A stretch of DNA of 64,000 nt, from positions 124,001 to 188,000 of the forward strand of contig NZ_SSBI01000005.1 of assembly GCF_004795015.1 (NCBI RefSeq), given 5' to 3'. This stretch comes from Streptomyces sp. A1277. GTDB taxonomy: Bacteria > Actinomycetota > Actinomycetes > Streptomycetales > Streptomycetaceae. This document shows, piece by piece, positions 1 to 7,858 of this stretch; within the stretch, counting starts at the first letter, position 1; each line of letters begins with the position of its first letter. The translations under genes were made by a program, and so were the position numbers. The notes beneath the pieces are model-generated. The model made no database searches. It was not told the origin of the DNA and saw only the letters and a list, made by a program, of their open reading frames with translations.

Positions 1-164
1 CCGTTCAGCGTCACCGCCGCCCACCAGACGCGGTTGCGCAGCGGCGCGAGTGAGCGGCCGTCGGAGGCGGTGGCCACGCGCTCCTGGACGATCGCCCCGG
101 CCGCGTAGGCGACCGCGGAGACCAGCGACAGCAGCACGGACGGCGCAAGGGAGCTCATGTACAC
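1..164 (-). CDS. DMT/EamA-like membrane protein, N-terminal fragment
   Basis: The gene runs off the left edge, so only about 54 N-terminal residues are visible. They form one hydrophobic helix (SVLLSLVSAVAYAAGAIVQE) followed by a basic loop and the beginning of a second hydrophobic stretch. This pattern matches the first helix of small drug/metabolite (EamA-type) transporters in actinobacteria, but the family call is an inference from a short piece. An AAAGGGG Shine-Dalgarno lies 6 bases before a GTG at 164; an in-frame ATG at 158 is the alternative start. The gene is divergent from the GH92 gene, and about 270 bases separate them. Confidence 0.55.
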   Translation of the reverse strand, partial: MYMSSLAPSVLLSLVSAVAYAAGAIVQERVATASDGRSLAPLRNRVWWAAVTLN

Positions 165-407
165 CACGATCCCCTTTTGCAGCCGCCGCGTCGTCGTCCC
201 TGAGGCGGCGATCCGGCGTACTGCTTTGGTAGTACGGGAGTAGTCAGGGTGTCCTCCTCCTGACGGTAGTCCTCCTCGCGGCGGACGTCAGAACGATCAA
301 CCGGCGGCGGTACGCGCGGCCACGAACCGTTTCACGTCACCGGACGGAACGTCACCGTCCGCCCCCTTGACGGGGATCACGGCCGAATCGAAGATTGATC
401 GCGCTCT

Positions 408-419
408 GACAACGTTGTC
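408..419. promoter_or_regulatory. LacI-type palindromic operator candidate
   Basis: GACAACGTTGTC is a perfect 12-base palindrome with a central CG, the usual shape of LacI-family operators. It ends 15 bases before the ATG of the GH92 gene, overlapping the leader just before the AAGGAG ribosome binding site at 422-427. It could let a sugar-responsive repressor block transcription or leader clearance. No regulator gene lies next to it. Confidence 0.5.
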
Positions 420-434
420 CTAAGGAGTAACCCC

Positions 435-2786
435 ATGCATCGGACCCCACGGCCGAGACTGCGCGGCCCGGCGGCCGTACTCGCCGCCGTCGCCCTCCTG
501 GGCGGTGTCCTTCTCCCCGGGGCCACGGCCGAAGCCGCCCCACGGAGCGACGGCCGGCTGACCGACCTGGTCAACCCGTTCATCGGCACCCAGAACGAGG
601 GCAACACCTACCCCGGCGCCTCCGTGCCCTTCGGCATGGTGCAGCTCTCCCCGGACACCGGCCACAACACCGGTTACGACTACGGTGAGAACCACATCCG
701 CGGCTTCTCCTCCGTCCACCTCTCCGGTGTCGGCTGCGGACTGGGCGGCGACCTGCCGACGCTGCCCACCACCGGGGACGTCACCGAGACCGACTACGCG
801 AAGTACGCGGCGGAATTCAGCCACGACGACGAGACGGCGAGCCCCGGCTACTACCAGGTCGGGCTGAAGACCGGCATCGAGGCCGAGCTGACCGCCACCC
901 AGCGCACGGGGGTGCAGCGCTACACCTTCCCGGCCACCGACAAGGCCAACGTCCTGCTCAACGCGGGCCAGTCGCTGCACCGGACGCTCTCCTCCGAGGT
1001 GGAGATCCTGGACAGCCGCACCGTGCGCACCGCCATCACCGGCAGCGGCTTCTGCCAGGACACCAAGCCGTACACGCTCTACACGGTCACCCGCTTCGAC
1101 CGGCCGTTCACCACCTCCGGCACCTGGAACGGCGACACCGTCACCGAGGGTTCGGAGAAGTCCACGGCAGCCGACGCCCGCAACGGCGCCTGGCTGCGGT
1201 TCGACACCACCGAGGACCGCACCGTCGAGGCCACCACCGCCCTGAGCTACGTCGACGCCGAGGGCGCCGCGCTCAACCTCCGCGCCGAGGGCGGCCGCAG
1301 CTTCGACCGGGTCCGGCGCGCCGCGCAGCGCACCTGGGAGGACCGCCTCGAAGGCGTGAAGGCCAAGGGCGGCAGCGACGAACTGCGCCGCACCTTCTAC
1401 TCCTCCCTCTACCGGTCCTTCCTCGCGCCCAACGTGGGCAGCGACGTGGACGGCCGCTACACCGGCTGGGACCAGAAGAAGCACCGCGCGAAGAGCTTCA
1501 CCTACTACCAGAACTGGTCGCTCTGGGACACCTACCGCACGCAGGCCCAGCTGCTTTCGCTGCTCGCCCCGCGCGAGTCCCGCGACATGGCGATATCCGT
1601 CCTGCGCATCGACGCGGAGAGCGGCTGGCTGCCCAAGTGGGGCTACGGCACGGTCGAGACGAACATCATGACCGGCGACCCGGTCACCCCCTTCCTCACC
1701 AACGCCTACCAGCAGGGACTGCTGAGGGGGTACGAGGAGCAGGCGTACCGGGCCCTGAAGAAGAACGCGGACGGGGTGCCGCCCGCCGGCTCCGCACCGG
1801 TCGGCCGGGAGGCCAACGTCCAGTACCTGGCGGACGGCTTCGCCCCATACATCAAGGGCCGTCAGCACGCCAAGCCCGGCGACTCCGACTTCGACCACGG
1901 CGCCTCCGCCACCCTGGAGTACGCCCTGGCCGACGGCATGCTCGCCGAGATGGCCCGCGACCTCGGCCACGACGCCGACGCCGCGCGCTACGAGGCCCGC
2001 GCCCGGAACTACCGGAAGATCTTCGACCCCTCGACCGGTTTCTTCCGCGCCCGCGACGCCTCCGGAGCGTTCACCGGCCCCGCCGACCCGGCCGAGAGCG
2101 AGGGCTTCCACGAGGGCACGTCCTGGCAGTACCAGTGGATGGTGCCGCAGGACATCCCCGGCATGGTCGACCTGATCGGCGGGAAGGACGCAGCCAACCA
2201 GCGGCTCGACTCGTTCTTCGCGTACGACAAGCTCCTCGCCGACCCGGCGAAGACGGCCCGCGAGGTGTGGGTGAACGGCCCGTACGCGTACTACAACGCC
2301 GACAAGTACAACCCGCAGAACGAGCCCGACCTCATCGCCCCGTACACCTACCTGTCCACCGGCCGGCCGTGGAAGACGACCGATGTGGTCCACGCGGCCC
2401 TGACGCTCTTCACCAACGGTCCGACCGGCATGACGGGCAACGACGACCTGGGGACGATGTCCGCCTGGATGGTGCTGTCCTCCATCGGCGTCTTCCCGGT
2501 CCAGCCGGGCACCGACACCTGGGGCCTGTCCACGCCGGCGTTCGAACGCGTCGACATCCGGCTCGACCGCCGCTACTACCCGCGTGGGGCGCTCACCGTC
2601 AGCGCCCCCGGCACCTCCGCCACCGACCGCTACATCCAGTCCGCCCGGCTCGACGGCGCACCGCAGGCGCGTACGTACCTGACCACGGACGACATCCGCT
2701 CGGCCCGTTCGCTCTCCTTCACGGTGGGCGACGAGCCGTCGGCGTGGGGAACCTCACCCGAGGACGCCCCGCCCGCTCTGGACTGA
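435..2786 (+). CDS. Secreted GH92 family glycosidase (alpha-mannosidase type)
   Basis: This 783-residue protein has a classic secretion signal (basic start, hydrophobic core, cleavage near residue 35 after AEAA). The mature part opens with the GH92 signature NPFIGTQNEGNTYPGA at about residues 47-62, followed by VPFGMVQLSPDTG. A second hallmark, GNDDLGTMSAWMVLSS, lies near residue 667 and belongs to the (alpha/alpha)6 catalytic domain that holds the general acid region. GH92 enzymes are calcium-dependent exo-alpha-mannosidases acting on N-glycan or yeast mannan, so this one probably trims mannose outside the cell. Length fits the family (about 750 plus signal). The ATG is supported by AAGGAG 7 bases upstream. 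A LacI-type palindrome precedes it and a strong hairpin follows it. Linkage specificity cannot be read from the sequence. Confidence 0.93.
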   Translation: MHRTPRPRLRGPAAVLAAVALLGGVLLPGATAEAAPRSDGRLTDLVNPFIGTQNEGNTYPGASVPFGMVQLSPDTGHNTGYDYGENHIRGFSSVHLSGVGCGLGGDLPTLPTTGDVTETDYAKYAAEFSHDDETASPGYYQVGLKTGIEAELTATQRTGVQRYTFPATDKANVLLNAGQSLHRTLSSEVEILDSRTVRTAITGSGFCQDTKPYTLYTVTRFDRPFTTSGTWNGDTVTEGSEKSTAADARNGAWLRFDTTEDRTVEATTALSYVDAEGAALNLRAEGGRSFDRVRRAAQRTWEDRLEGVKAKGGSDELRRTFYSSLYRSFLAPNVGSDVDGRYTGWDQKKHRAKSFTYYQNWSLWDTYRTQAQLLSLLAPRESRDMAISVLRIDAESGWLPKWGYGTVETNIMTGDPVTPFLTNAYQQGLLRGYEEQAYRALKKNADGVPPAGSAPVGREANVQYLADGFAPYIKGRQHAKPGDSDFDHGASATLEYALADGMLAEMARDLGHDADAARYEARARNYRKIFDPSTGFFRARDASGAFTGPADPAESEGFHEGTSWQYQWMVPQDIPGMVDLIGGKDAANQRLDSFFAYDKLLADPAKTAREVWVNGPYAYYNADKYNPQNEPDLIAPYTYLSTGRPWKTTDVVHAALTLFTNGPTGMTGNDDLGTMSAWMVLSSIGVFPVQPGTDTWGLSTPAFERVDIRLDRRYYPRGALTVSAPGTSATDRYIQSARLDGAPQARTYLTTDDIRSARSLSFTVGDEPSAWGTSPEDAPPALD

Positions 2787-2794
2787 CCCGGCTG

Positions 2795-2856
2795 CCGCAA
2801 CGGCCGAGCGCCCTTTCTCCGGTTCGGACGGGAGAAAGGGCGCTCGGCCGTTGCGG
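2795..2856. terminator. Bidirectional hairpin terminator, 26-bp perfect stem
   Basis: Bases 2795-2820 and 2831-2856 are exact reverse complements (26 bp) around a 10-base loop. It sits between the convergent GH92 and STAS genes, without a T tract on either side, as is common in Streptomyces. Confidence 0.88.
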
Positions 2857-2861
2857 TCTCG

Positions 2862-3224
2862 CTAGGCGGGGAGCGAGGGGTCGATCGCCTCGGCGACGCT
2901 CGGGAAGACCGGAAGCGCGCTGTCGAGTTTCAGCACGCCGATCAGCCGCTCCATGAAGACGGAGGGCGCGGCCAGCCGCAGCCGGGGGCCGAGCGCGGTC
3001 TGCCCCTGAAGAAGCACGTTCACCGTCGTGGAGTCGGCGAAACTCACATCCGAGAGGTCGACGACGACCGGCCCGGTGCCCTCCAGCGACGCGTTCTCCA
3101 GCGCCGCGCCGAGGGGCGCGACGTTGTCGATGTCGAGGTCGCCGGTCACCGCGAGCACCAGCGCCCCTCGTTCGTGACGTGGGACGATCTGCATGGCGCG
3201 GCCGGCGCTGGGGGGTGGAAGCAC
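2862..3224 (-). CDS. STAS-domain anti-sigma factor antagonist
   Basis: The protein of about 120 residues is almost entirely one STAS domain. The segment VTGDLDIDNVAPLGAAL followed by VVVDLSDVSFADSTTVNVLL is the typical beta-strand and phosphorylation-loop region of RsbV/SpoIIAA-like antagonists. In the usual D-S-(S/T)-G loop, the residues here are ADSTTVNVL; the Ser or Thr is the expected phosphorylation site, and the normal Gly is replaced. Such proteins bind RsbW-like kinases and release a sigma factor. I chose GTG at 3224 because GAGG lies 5 bases before it; ATG at 3194 and upstream starts as far as 3356 remain in frame. It shares the neighbourhood with a RsbW-like ATPase (5241-5696) and PP2C proteins, so a partner-switching role is likely. 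Confidence 0.85.
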   Translation of the reverse strand: MLPPPSAGRAMQIVPRHERGALVLAVTGDLDIDNVAPLGAALENASLEGTGPVVVDLSDVSFADSTTVNVLLQGQTALGPRLRLAAPSVFMERLIGVLKLDSALPVFPSVAEAIDPSLPA

Positions 3225-3331
3225 GTTCACCTCGTGATGCACTGGACGGTGGGAAACCACCGGATCAGGCGGACAGTCCAATTCTGCCCCGTTCCTGCTC
3301 GCGGCGGGAATGCTCAACGATAAAAGTAACA

Positions 3332-3347
3332 GTTGCCATTTGACAAC
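3332..3347. promoter_or_regulatory. Near-perfect palindrome, possible MarR operator
   Basis: GTTGCCATTTGACAAC pairs 6 of 7 bases in each arm around a TT centre. It lies 108 bases upstream of the STAS start and 94 bases downstream of the MarR-family gene end. Size and shape fit MarR operators, but binding is inferred from position only. Confidence 0.35.
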
Positions 3348-3440
3348 ATTCTTCATCGGGCAACAATCTGTACCGAACGATCAACGAGTGCGCCCGTCCG
3401 AGGAGCGCCGTCAGAAACGCGGAAGCAGGGCTGCATGAAG

Positions 3441-3953
3441 CTAGGCGCTGTCCGCGACATCGTCGCGAAGCCGTGCGGCCGGACTCCGGTTTCCGGTGAG
3501 CCGCTGCGATGCCGCCGAGCGGAAGGCGGTGAGCCCTGCGGCCAGAGCCGCCACCTCGGAGGGCTGCATTCTTTCCAGTACGGCGGTGAGCTCCCGGGTG
3601 CGGATCGCCCGGTACTCCTCCAGCAGCTCCCTGCCCCGGCGGGTCAGGCGCAGCTCGACCTCCCGGCGGCTCGTCTGGCTCGGGTCCCGCTGGACCAGCC
3701 CCATGGCCTCCATCCGGTCGCAGAGCCGGCTCACCGAGGGCGCCCGCGAGCCCAGCGCCTCACCGAGCGAGCGGAGATTGCTCCCCTCCTGCTGCTCGAT
3801 GACGAGCAGCGCGCGAAGCTGGGAAGGGGAGACCACGCCGAGAGCGGCGGCCTCCTGGCCCCGGCCCCACAGCACCTCCAGAAGTTCGGACGCGGCACAG
3901 ACGTCCTCGGACACCTGTTCAGGGCGGTGAGGAAGTCCGGTGCGGTGGGGCAT
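3441..3953 (-). CDS. MarR family transcriptional regulator
   Basis: A 170-residue winged-helix regulator. After an N-terminal dimerisation helix, the DNA-binding part is visible as LGVVSPSQLRALLVIEQQEG, then LRSLGEALGSRAPSVSRLCD (recognition helix) and the wing VQRDPSQTSRREVELRLTRRG, whose DxR pattern is typical of MarR. The C-terminal helices complete the dimer interface. Length fits the family. The ATG at 3953 has GGAAG close upstream. It is divergent from the PP2C-like gene at 4034 with about 80 bases between them, so it may control that gene, itself, or the STAS gene downstream. The ligand is unknown. Confidence 0.88.
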   Translation of the reverse strand: MPHRTGLPHRPEQVSEDVCAASELLEVLWGRGQEAAALGVVSPSQLRALLVIEQQEGSNLRSLGEALGSRAPSVSRLCDRMEAMGLVQRDPSQTSRREVELRLTRRGRELLEEYRAIRTRELTAVLERMQPSEVAALAAGLTAFRSAASQRLTGNRSPAARLRDDVADSA

Positions 3954-4033
3954 TCTTCCACTCTGTCACCCGTAACGTGCTCCTGTCAGCCTGGCTCCGT
4001 CCCCGCCACCCACCGAAGAACGGGCGAAACAGC

Positions 4034-5209
4034 GTGAATGCCCACACGGAGATCGAACGAGCGCTACGCGCGGCGGCACCGTATGCCCTGGTCGGGACGG
4101 TGCGCGACTTCCTGGTGAAAAAGTACGGGGCCCGCTCGGTGCAGCTGCTCCTGGCGGACTACGGAATGACCGTGCTCAACCCGGTCGACCCCTCCGACGG
4201 CCTCGCCCAGCCGCTCTCGATGCACAACAGCCCGCAGGGTCGTGCCTTCGGCAGCCAGCGCCCGCACGAGGGCCGCCCCGGACCCGACGACGCTGCCGAC
4301 CACTACTTTCCGGTCACCGCCCGGGGTGAACGCCTCGGCATCCTCACCGTCCGGCTGCCGTCCGCGCGCTTCACCCCGCCGGTCTCGGAAGACCTCACCC
4401 ATGTCGCCGAGCTCCTCGGGCACGAGATCGTCGTCGCCGACCGGGAAACCGACCACTACCAGCGGGCCCGCCGCACCACGCGCCTCACCCTCGCCGCCGA
4501 AATGCAGTGGCAGCTGCTGCCCGCCCGGTCCTTTACCGCCGCGGAGTACGCCATAGGGGCCCAGCTCGAACCCGCCTACGCCATCCACGGCGACAACTTC
4601 GACTGGGCGGCGGAGGACGATCAGCTCAGCGTGGCCGTGACCAACGGCCTGGGCGAGGGCATCCGCGCCTCGCTGCTCACCAACCTCGCCGTGAACGCGC
4701 TGCGCAACGCCAGGAGAGCCGGGATCGGCATCGCGGACCAGGCGGCCCTGGCCGACCAGGCCATCTACGACCAGCACCGCGGCGCCGCCCACGTCTCCAC
4801 CCTGCTGCTCCGCTTCGACCTGGCCACGGGGTCGGTCGAAGCGGTGGACGCGGGCTCCCCGCAGCTGTGGCGTCTGCGCGGCCGCACGGTCACGCGGGTG
4901 GCCCTGGACGCCCAGCTTCCGCTGGGGATGTTCGAGGAGTCCCAGTACGTCGTCCAGCACCTCCAGGCCCGCCCGGGGGACCGGCTGCTGCTCGTCAGCG
5001 ACGGGGTCTACGACGCGGTGTCGCCCCTCGGCGAGAAGTACGCGGAACGCGGCCTGGCCAGGGCGGTCCTCGCGACCCGGCTGCTGCCGGCGGCCGCGGT
5101 GCCGGGGGCGGTGCTGCGTGAACTGGCGGAACACCGCTCATCGGACACGCTCGACGACGCGCTGGTCATGTGCATCGACTGGTTCGGCCGACAGGACGGC
5201 CAGGGCTGA
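4034..5209 (+). CDS. GAF-like plus PP2C (SpoIIE-type) phosphatase with altered active site
   Basis: The 391-residue protein has an N-terminal GAF-like sensor segment (about residues 1-145, ending LTHVAELLGHEIVVADRE) and a C-terminal SpoIIE/RsbU-type PP2C domain. The first metal motif appears as HGDNFDW, and the later LLVSDGVYDAV and SDTLDDALVM motifs are present. However, the central GDVxGHG motif reads TNGLGEG, so one metal-binding Asp is replaced by Asn. It may be weakly active, or act as a binding protein. In Streptomyces such proteins dephosphorylate STAS antagonists; the STAS gene lies 800 bases away. The GTG start at 4034 is chosen because homologous sequence begins at NAHTEIERALRAAAP; TTG/ATG-like starts back to 3977 are open. 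Its ribosome binding site is weak. Confidence 0.8.
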   Translation: MNAHTEIERALRAAAPYALVGTVRDFLVKKYGARSVQLLLADYGMTVLNPVDPSDGLAQPLSMHNSPQGRAFGSQRPHEGRPGPDDAADHYFPVTARGERLGILTVRLPSARFTPPVSEDLTHVAELLGHEIVVADRETDHYQRARRTTRLTLAAEMQWQLLPARSFTAAEYAIGAQLEPAYAIHGDNFDWAAEDDQLSVAVTNGLGEGIRASLLTNLAVNALRNARRAGIGIADQAALADQAIYDQHRGAAHVSTLLLRFDLATGSVEAVDAGSPQLWRLRGRTVTRVALDAQLPLGMFEESQYVVQHLQARPGDRLLLVSDGVYDAVSPLGEKYAERGLARAVLATRLLPAAAVPGAVLRELAEHRSSDTLDDALVMCIDWFGRQDGQG

Positions 5210-5240
5210 TCCCCGGCGCGGCCGGCACCCGCCGACCGGC

Positions 5241-5696
5241 TCAGCTGCTGAGCGTGAACTCGGCCCGGATGCGCTTGCCGACCGGCACCCGCTCCGCCGT
5301 GACGCGGTCGCACAGGGCCACCACGATCTCCATGCCGTGACCGCCCAGGCGGCTCGGATCGGGGGCGTAGAACACCGGCAGCGCGCTGCTGCTGTCGTAC
5401 ACCGTGATGCTGATCCGCTCCGCCGTGCCCTCAAGCTCCAGCAGGTACGGGCCGTGGCTGTAGCGCTCGGCGTTGGTCACCAGCTCGCTCACCGCCAGCA
5501 TCAGGTCGTTGCGGGTGTGGGTGCCGAGCACCGCCATCCACTCGGACACCAGCCTGCCCAGGAAACAGTCGGCCAGTGCCCGCGCCTGGGAAATGCACCC
5601 CGGCTCGCCGTCGAACACCTCGGCGCTGTGCAATGCCTCCGTGGGCGGACAGCTCCGGGGAGAGTCGTCCGGCCGGGAGATCGCCTGTTCGTTCAT
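5241..5696 (-). CDS. RsbW-like ATP-binding (HATPase_c) regulatory protein
   Basis: A 151-residue single-domain GHKL ATPase. The N box is seen as MLAVSELVTNAERYS and the G1 region as YDSSSALPVFYAPDPSRLGGHGMEIVVALCD. It lacks any histidine-phosphorylation domain, so it belongs to the RsbW/SpoIIAB-like group that bind sigma factors or phosphorylate STAS antagonists. In Streptomyces dozens of these act in partner switches. It converges with the PP2C-like gene (31 bases between stops) and is preceded by the minus-strand stress module. It could be the kinase for the STAS protein at 2862 or an anti-sigma for the sigma factor at 9308; the sequence does not decide between these. Confidence 0.88.
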   Translation of the reverse strand: MNEQAISRPDDSPRSCPPTEALHSAEVFDGEPGCISQARALADCFLGRLVSEWMAVLGTHTRNDLMLAVSELVTNAERYSHGPYLLELEGTAERISITVYDSSSALPVFYAPDPSRLGGHGMEIVVALCDRVTAERVPVGKRIRAEFTLSS

Positions 5697-5795
5697 GTGC
5701 TCCAGCCAGGGCGCAGCGGGGGAGGTCGCAGACCTCTTTCTGGTGATCGTGTACCCACGTCGGGAGATCCCACTCCCAAGCAGCGTCAGCGAATA

Positions 5796-6239
5796 TTACG
5801 CGCGACCGGGAAGCCGCACCACGGTGAGGAAGAACTCGTCGATCTGGCGCACGGCCGCGATGAACTGGTCCAGGTCCACCGGCTTGGTGACATAGGCGTT
5901 CGCGTGCAGTTTGTAGCTGCGCAGAATGTCCTCCTCGGCGGAGGACGTGGTCAGCACGACCACCGGGATGAGCGACAGCACGGGGTCCTGCTTGATCTGC
6001 TCCAGCACCTGCCGGCCGTCGTACTTGGGCAGGTTCAGGTCGAGCAGGATCAGGTCGGGGCGGGGCGCCTCGGCGTGCGCGCCGCGACGGTAGAGGAAGT
6101 CCAGCGCCTCCTCGCCGTCCCGCGCCACGTGGAGCGTGTTGCGGATCTTGTTGTCGTGGAACGCCTCACGCGTCATCAGCTCGTCGCCGGGGTCGTCCTC
6201 GACCAGCAGGATCTCGATGGGCATCTCGGGCATGTTCAC
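5796..6239 (-). CDS. Rcp1-like single-domain response regulator
   Basis: A protein of 147 residues that is one receiver domain with no output domain. ILLVEDDPGDELM gives the acidic pocket, LILLDLNLPKYDG carries the phosphoacceptor Asp, and VVLTTS plus YVTKPVD give the switch Thr and the Lys. The insert around FLYRRGAHAEAPRPD is typical of Rcp1-type receivers that partner bacteriophytochrome-like kinases. The GTG start at 6239 overlaps the kinase stop codon as GTGA, so translation is probably coupled. It is the expected phosphate acceptor of the kinase just upstream. Confidence 0.92.
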   Translation of the reverse strand: MNMPEMPIEILLVEDDPGDELMTREAFHDNKIRNTLHVARDGEEALDFLYRRGAHAEAPRPDLILLDLNLPKYDGRQVLEQIKQDPVLSLIPVVVLTTSSAEEDILRSYKLHANAYVTKPVDLDQFIAAVRQIDEFFLTVVRLPGRA

Positions 6240-7858
6240 GCGGTCTCTCCGGAAGTCTCGGCAGGAAGGGTCGGGCCGGCCGGCTCCGCGGCCGCGGGGG
6301 CGTCGACGGGCAGGCAGAAGTGGATACGGGCGCCCCGGCGGGACTCCGGATCGAGCCAGATCCGGCCACCGTGGAACTCGATGATCTTGCGGCACAGGGC
6401 GAGGCCGATGCCCGTGCCGTCGTACTCGTCGCGGGGGTGCAGCCGCTGGAAGATGACGAAGACCTTCTCGGCGAACTCGGGCGCGATGCCGATGCCGTTG
6501 TCCGTCACGGTGAAGTGCCAGTCGTCGTTCTCCCGCTCGCACTCGACCGTGATCACGCACGGCTCGTCCGGGCGGCGGAACTTGACGGCGTTGCCGATGA
6601 GGTTCTGCCAGATCATCGCGAGCGTCGTGGGGTCCCCGGTGACCGAGGGAAGCGTGTTCCCGCGGACGACCGTGGTCCCCGACTCCTCGATGACCAGCGC
6701 CAGATTGGTCATCGCCCGGTCCAGCGCCCGGTCCAGGTCGACCGGGCTCCAGCTGTCGTGGACGCGCCCGACGCGGGAGAACGTGAGCAGGTCGTTGATG
6801 AGCACCTGCATGCGCTTGGCGCCGTCGACCGCGAAGTCGATGTACTGCTTGCCCCGGCCGTCCAGCTCGGTCCCGTACCGCTTGTCCAGCAGCTGGCAGA
6901 ACGACGCCACCTTGCGCAGCGGCTCCTGGAGGTCGTGCGAGGCGACGTAGGCGAACTGCTCCAGCTCGGAGTTGGACCGGCGCAGCTCGACCGTCTGCTG
7001 CGCGAGCAGTTCCTCCCGCTCCTGCGCGGCGTCGAGCTCCGCCACCAGCCGGCTGCGCATGTCCTCGACCGCCGAGGCCACCGCCCGTACGTCGGACGGC
7101 CCGCGCACCTCGATGCGACTCCGGCGGAACGTGGTGGACCGCACCCGCCTGGATGCCTCGGCCAGCGCGTTGAGGGGGCGCCCCACCATGCGCTGCAGCA
7201 GCACACTGAGGGAGATCACGCACACCAGGAAACCGATCACCAGGGCGGTCAGCACCCGGTCGCGGGTGTGGCGCGCGTCGTCCAGCTGGGTGCGCGCCCG
7301 GTCCCGGGCGGCGTCGAGGTGCGCCTGCTGGGTGCCGTAGAGCTGCCGCAGCTCGTCGAACGCGGCCTTGCTCGCACTGGTCAGGTCGGACGAGCGGGCG
7401 CCCGGCCCGTCGCGGCGGACGGTGGCGATCAGCGGGTCGGCGTGCACCCTGCGCCACTCCGCGGCGGCGGCGGCGATCCGGTCGAGGTCGCGGTTGTACA
7501 GCTCGCCGTCACCGATCGCGGAGCGCACCCGCGCCAGCCGGTCCTTCTCGGCCTTCTTGCCCGCCGCGAACGGCTCCAGGAACGAGGCGTCACCGGTCAG
7601 CGCGTAGCCCCGCACGCCCGTCTCCTGGTCGAGCAGCGCGTTCTGCAGCTGGAAGGAGGCGGAGCGGGCCGGCTGGATGCGGTCCACCAGCTCGGTGGTC
7701 CGGTCGGAGATGCTGGACAGGACGAGCCCCCCGGCCACCAGGCAGCCGCAGACCACGAGTACGAAGGCGCCCAGGATCAGATGGACCCAGTTCTGGACGG
7801 ACAGCCGGGCCCGCAGCCCGGTGGCCGGCGCGGTGGTGTCGGGTATCTCACTGCTCAT
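6236..7858 (-). CDS. CHASE3-HAMP sensor histidine kinase
   Basis: The 540-residue kinase begins with a membrane helix (LILGAFVLVVCGCLVAGGLV), then a CHASE3-type extracellular sensor of about residues 55-185 containing the family signature LLDQETGVRGYALTGD. A second helix (VLTALVIGFLVCVISLSVLL) and a HAMP linker follow. The dimerisation domain has the phosphoacceptor SHDLQEPLRKV near residue 306, and the ATPase domain has WQNLIGNAVKFR and DNGIGIAPEF. This kinase type is usually paired with Rcp1-like receivers, and exactly such a gene overlaps its 3' end. Its start at 7858 overlaps the end of the upstream PP2C gene by 11 bases, so the three genes form one operon. The signal sensed is unknown. 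Confidence 0.93.
   Translation of the reverse strand: MSSEIPDTTAPATGLRARLSVQNWVHLILGAFVLVVCGCLVAGGLVLSSISDRTTELVDRIQPARSASFQLQNALLDQETGVRGYALTGDASFLEPFAAGKKAEKDRLARVRSAIGDGELYNRDLDRIAAAAAEWRRVHADPLIATVRRDGPGARSSDLTSASKAAFDELRQLYGTQQAHLDAARDRARTQLDDARHTRDRVLTALVIGFLVCVISLSVLLQRMVGRPLNALAEASRRVRSTTFRRSRIEVRGPSDVRAVASAVEDMRSRLVAELDAAQEREELLAQQTVELRRSNSELEQFAYVASHDLQEPLRKVASFCQLLDKRYGTELDGRGKQYIDFAVDGAKRMQVLINDLLTFSRVGRVHDSWSPVDLDRALDRAMTNLALVIEESGTTVVRGNTLPSVTGDPTTLAMIWQNLIGNAVKFRRPDEPCVITVECERENDDWHFTVTDNGIGIAPEFAEKVFVIFQRLHPRDEYDGTGIGLALCRKIIEFHGGRIWLDPESRRGARIHFCLPVDAPAAAEPAGPTLPAETSGETA

Noticed and set aside
420..2393. Long open frame antisense to the GH92 gene
   Set aside because: Its protein is low in complexity and has the codon-shadow composition usual for high-GC DNA. 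The sense frame has clear GH92 motifs.
3225..3356. Longer N terminus for the STAS protein (start at 3356)
   Set aside because: The added residues have no STAS similarity and no ribosome binding site; GTG at 3224 has a good one.
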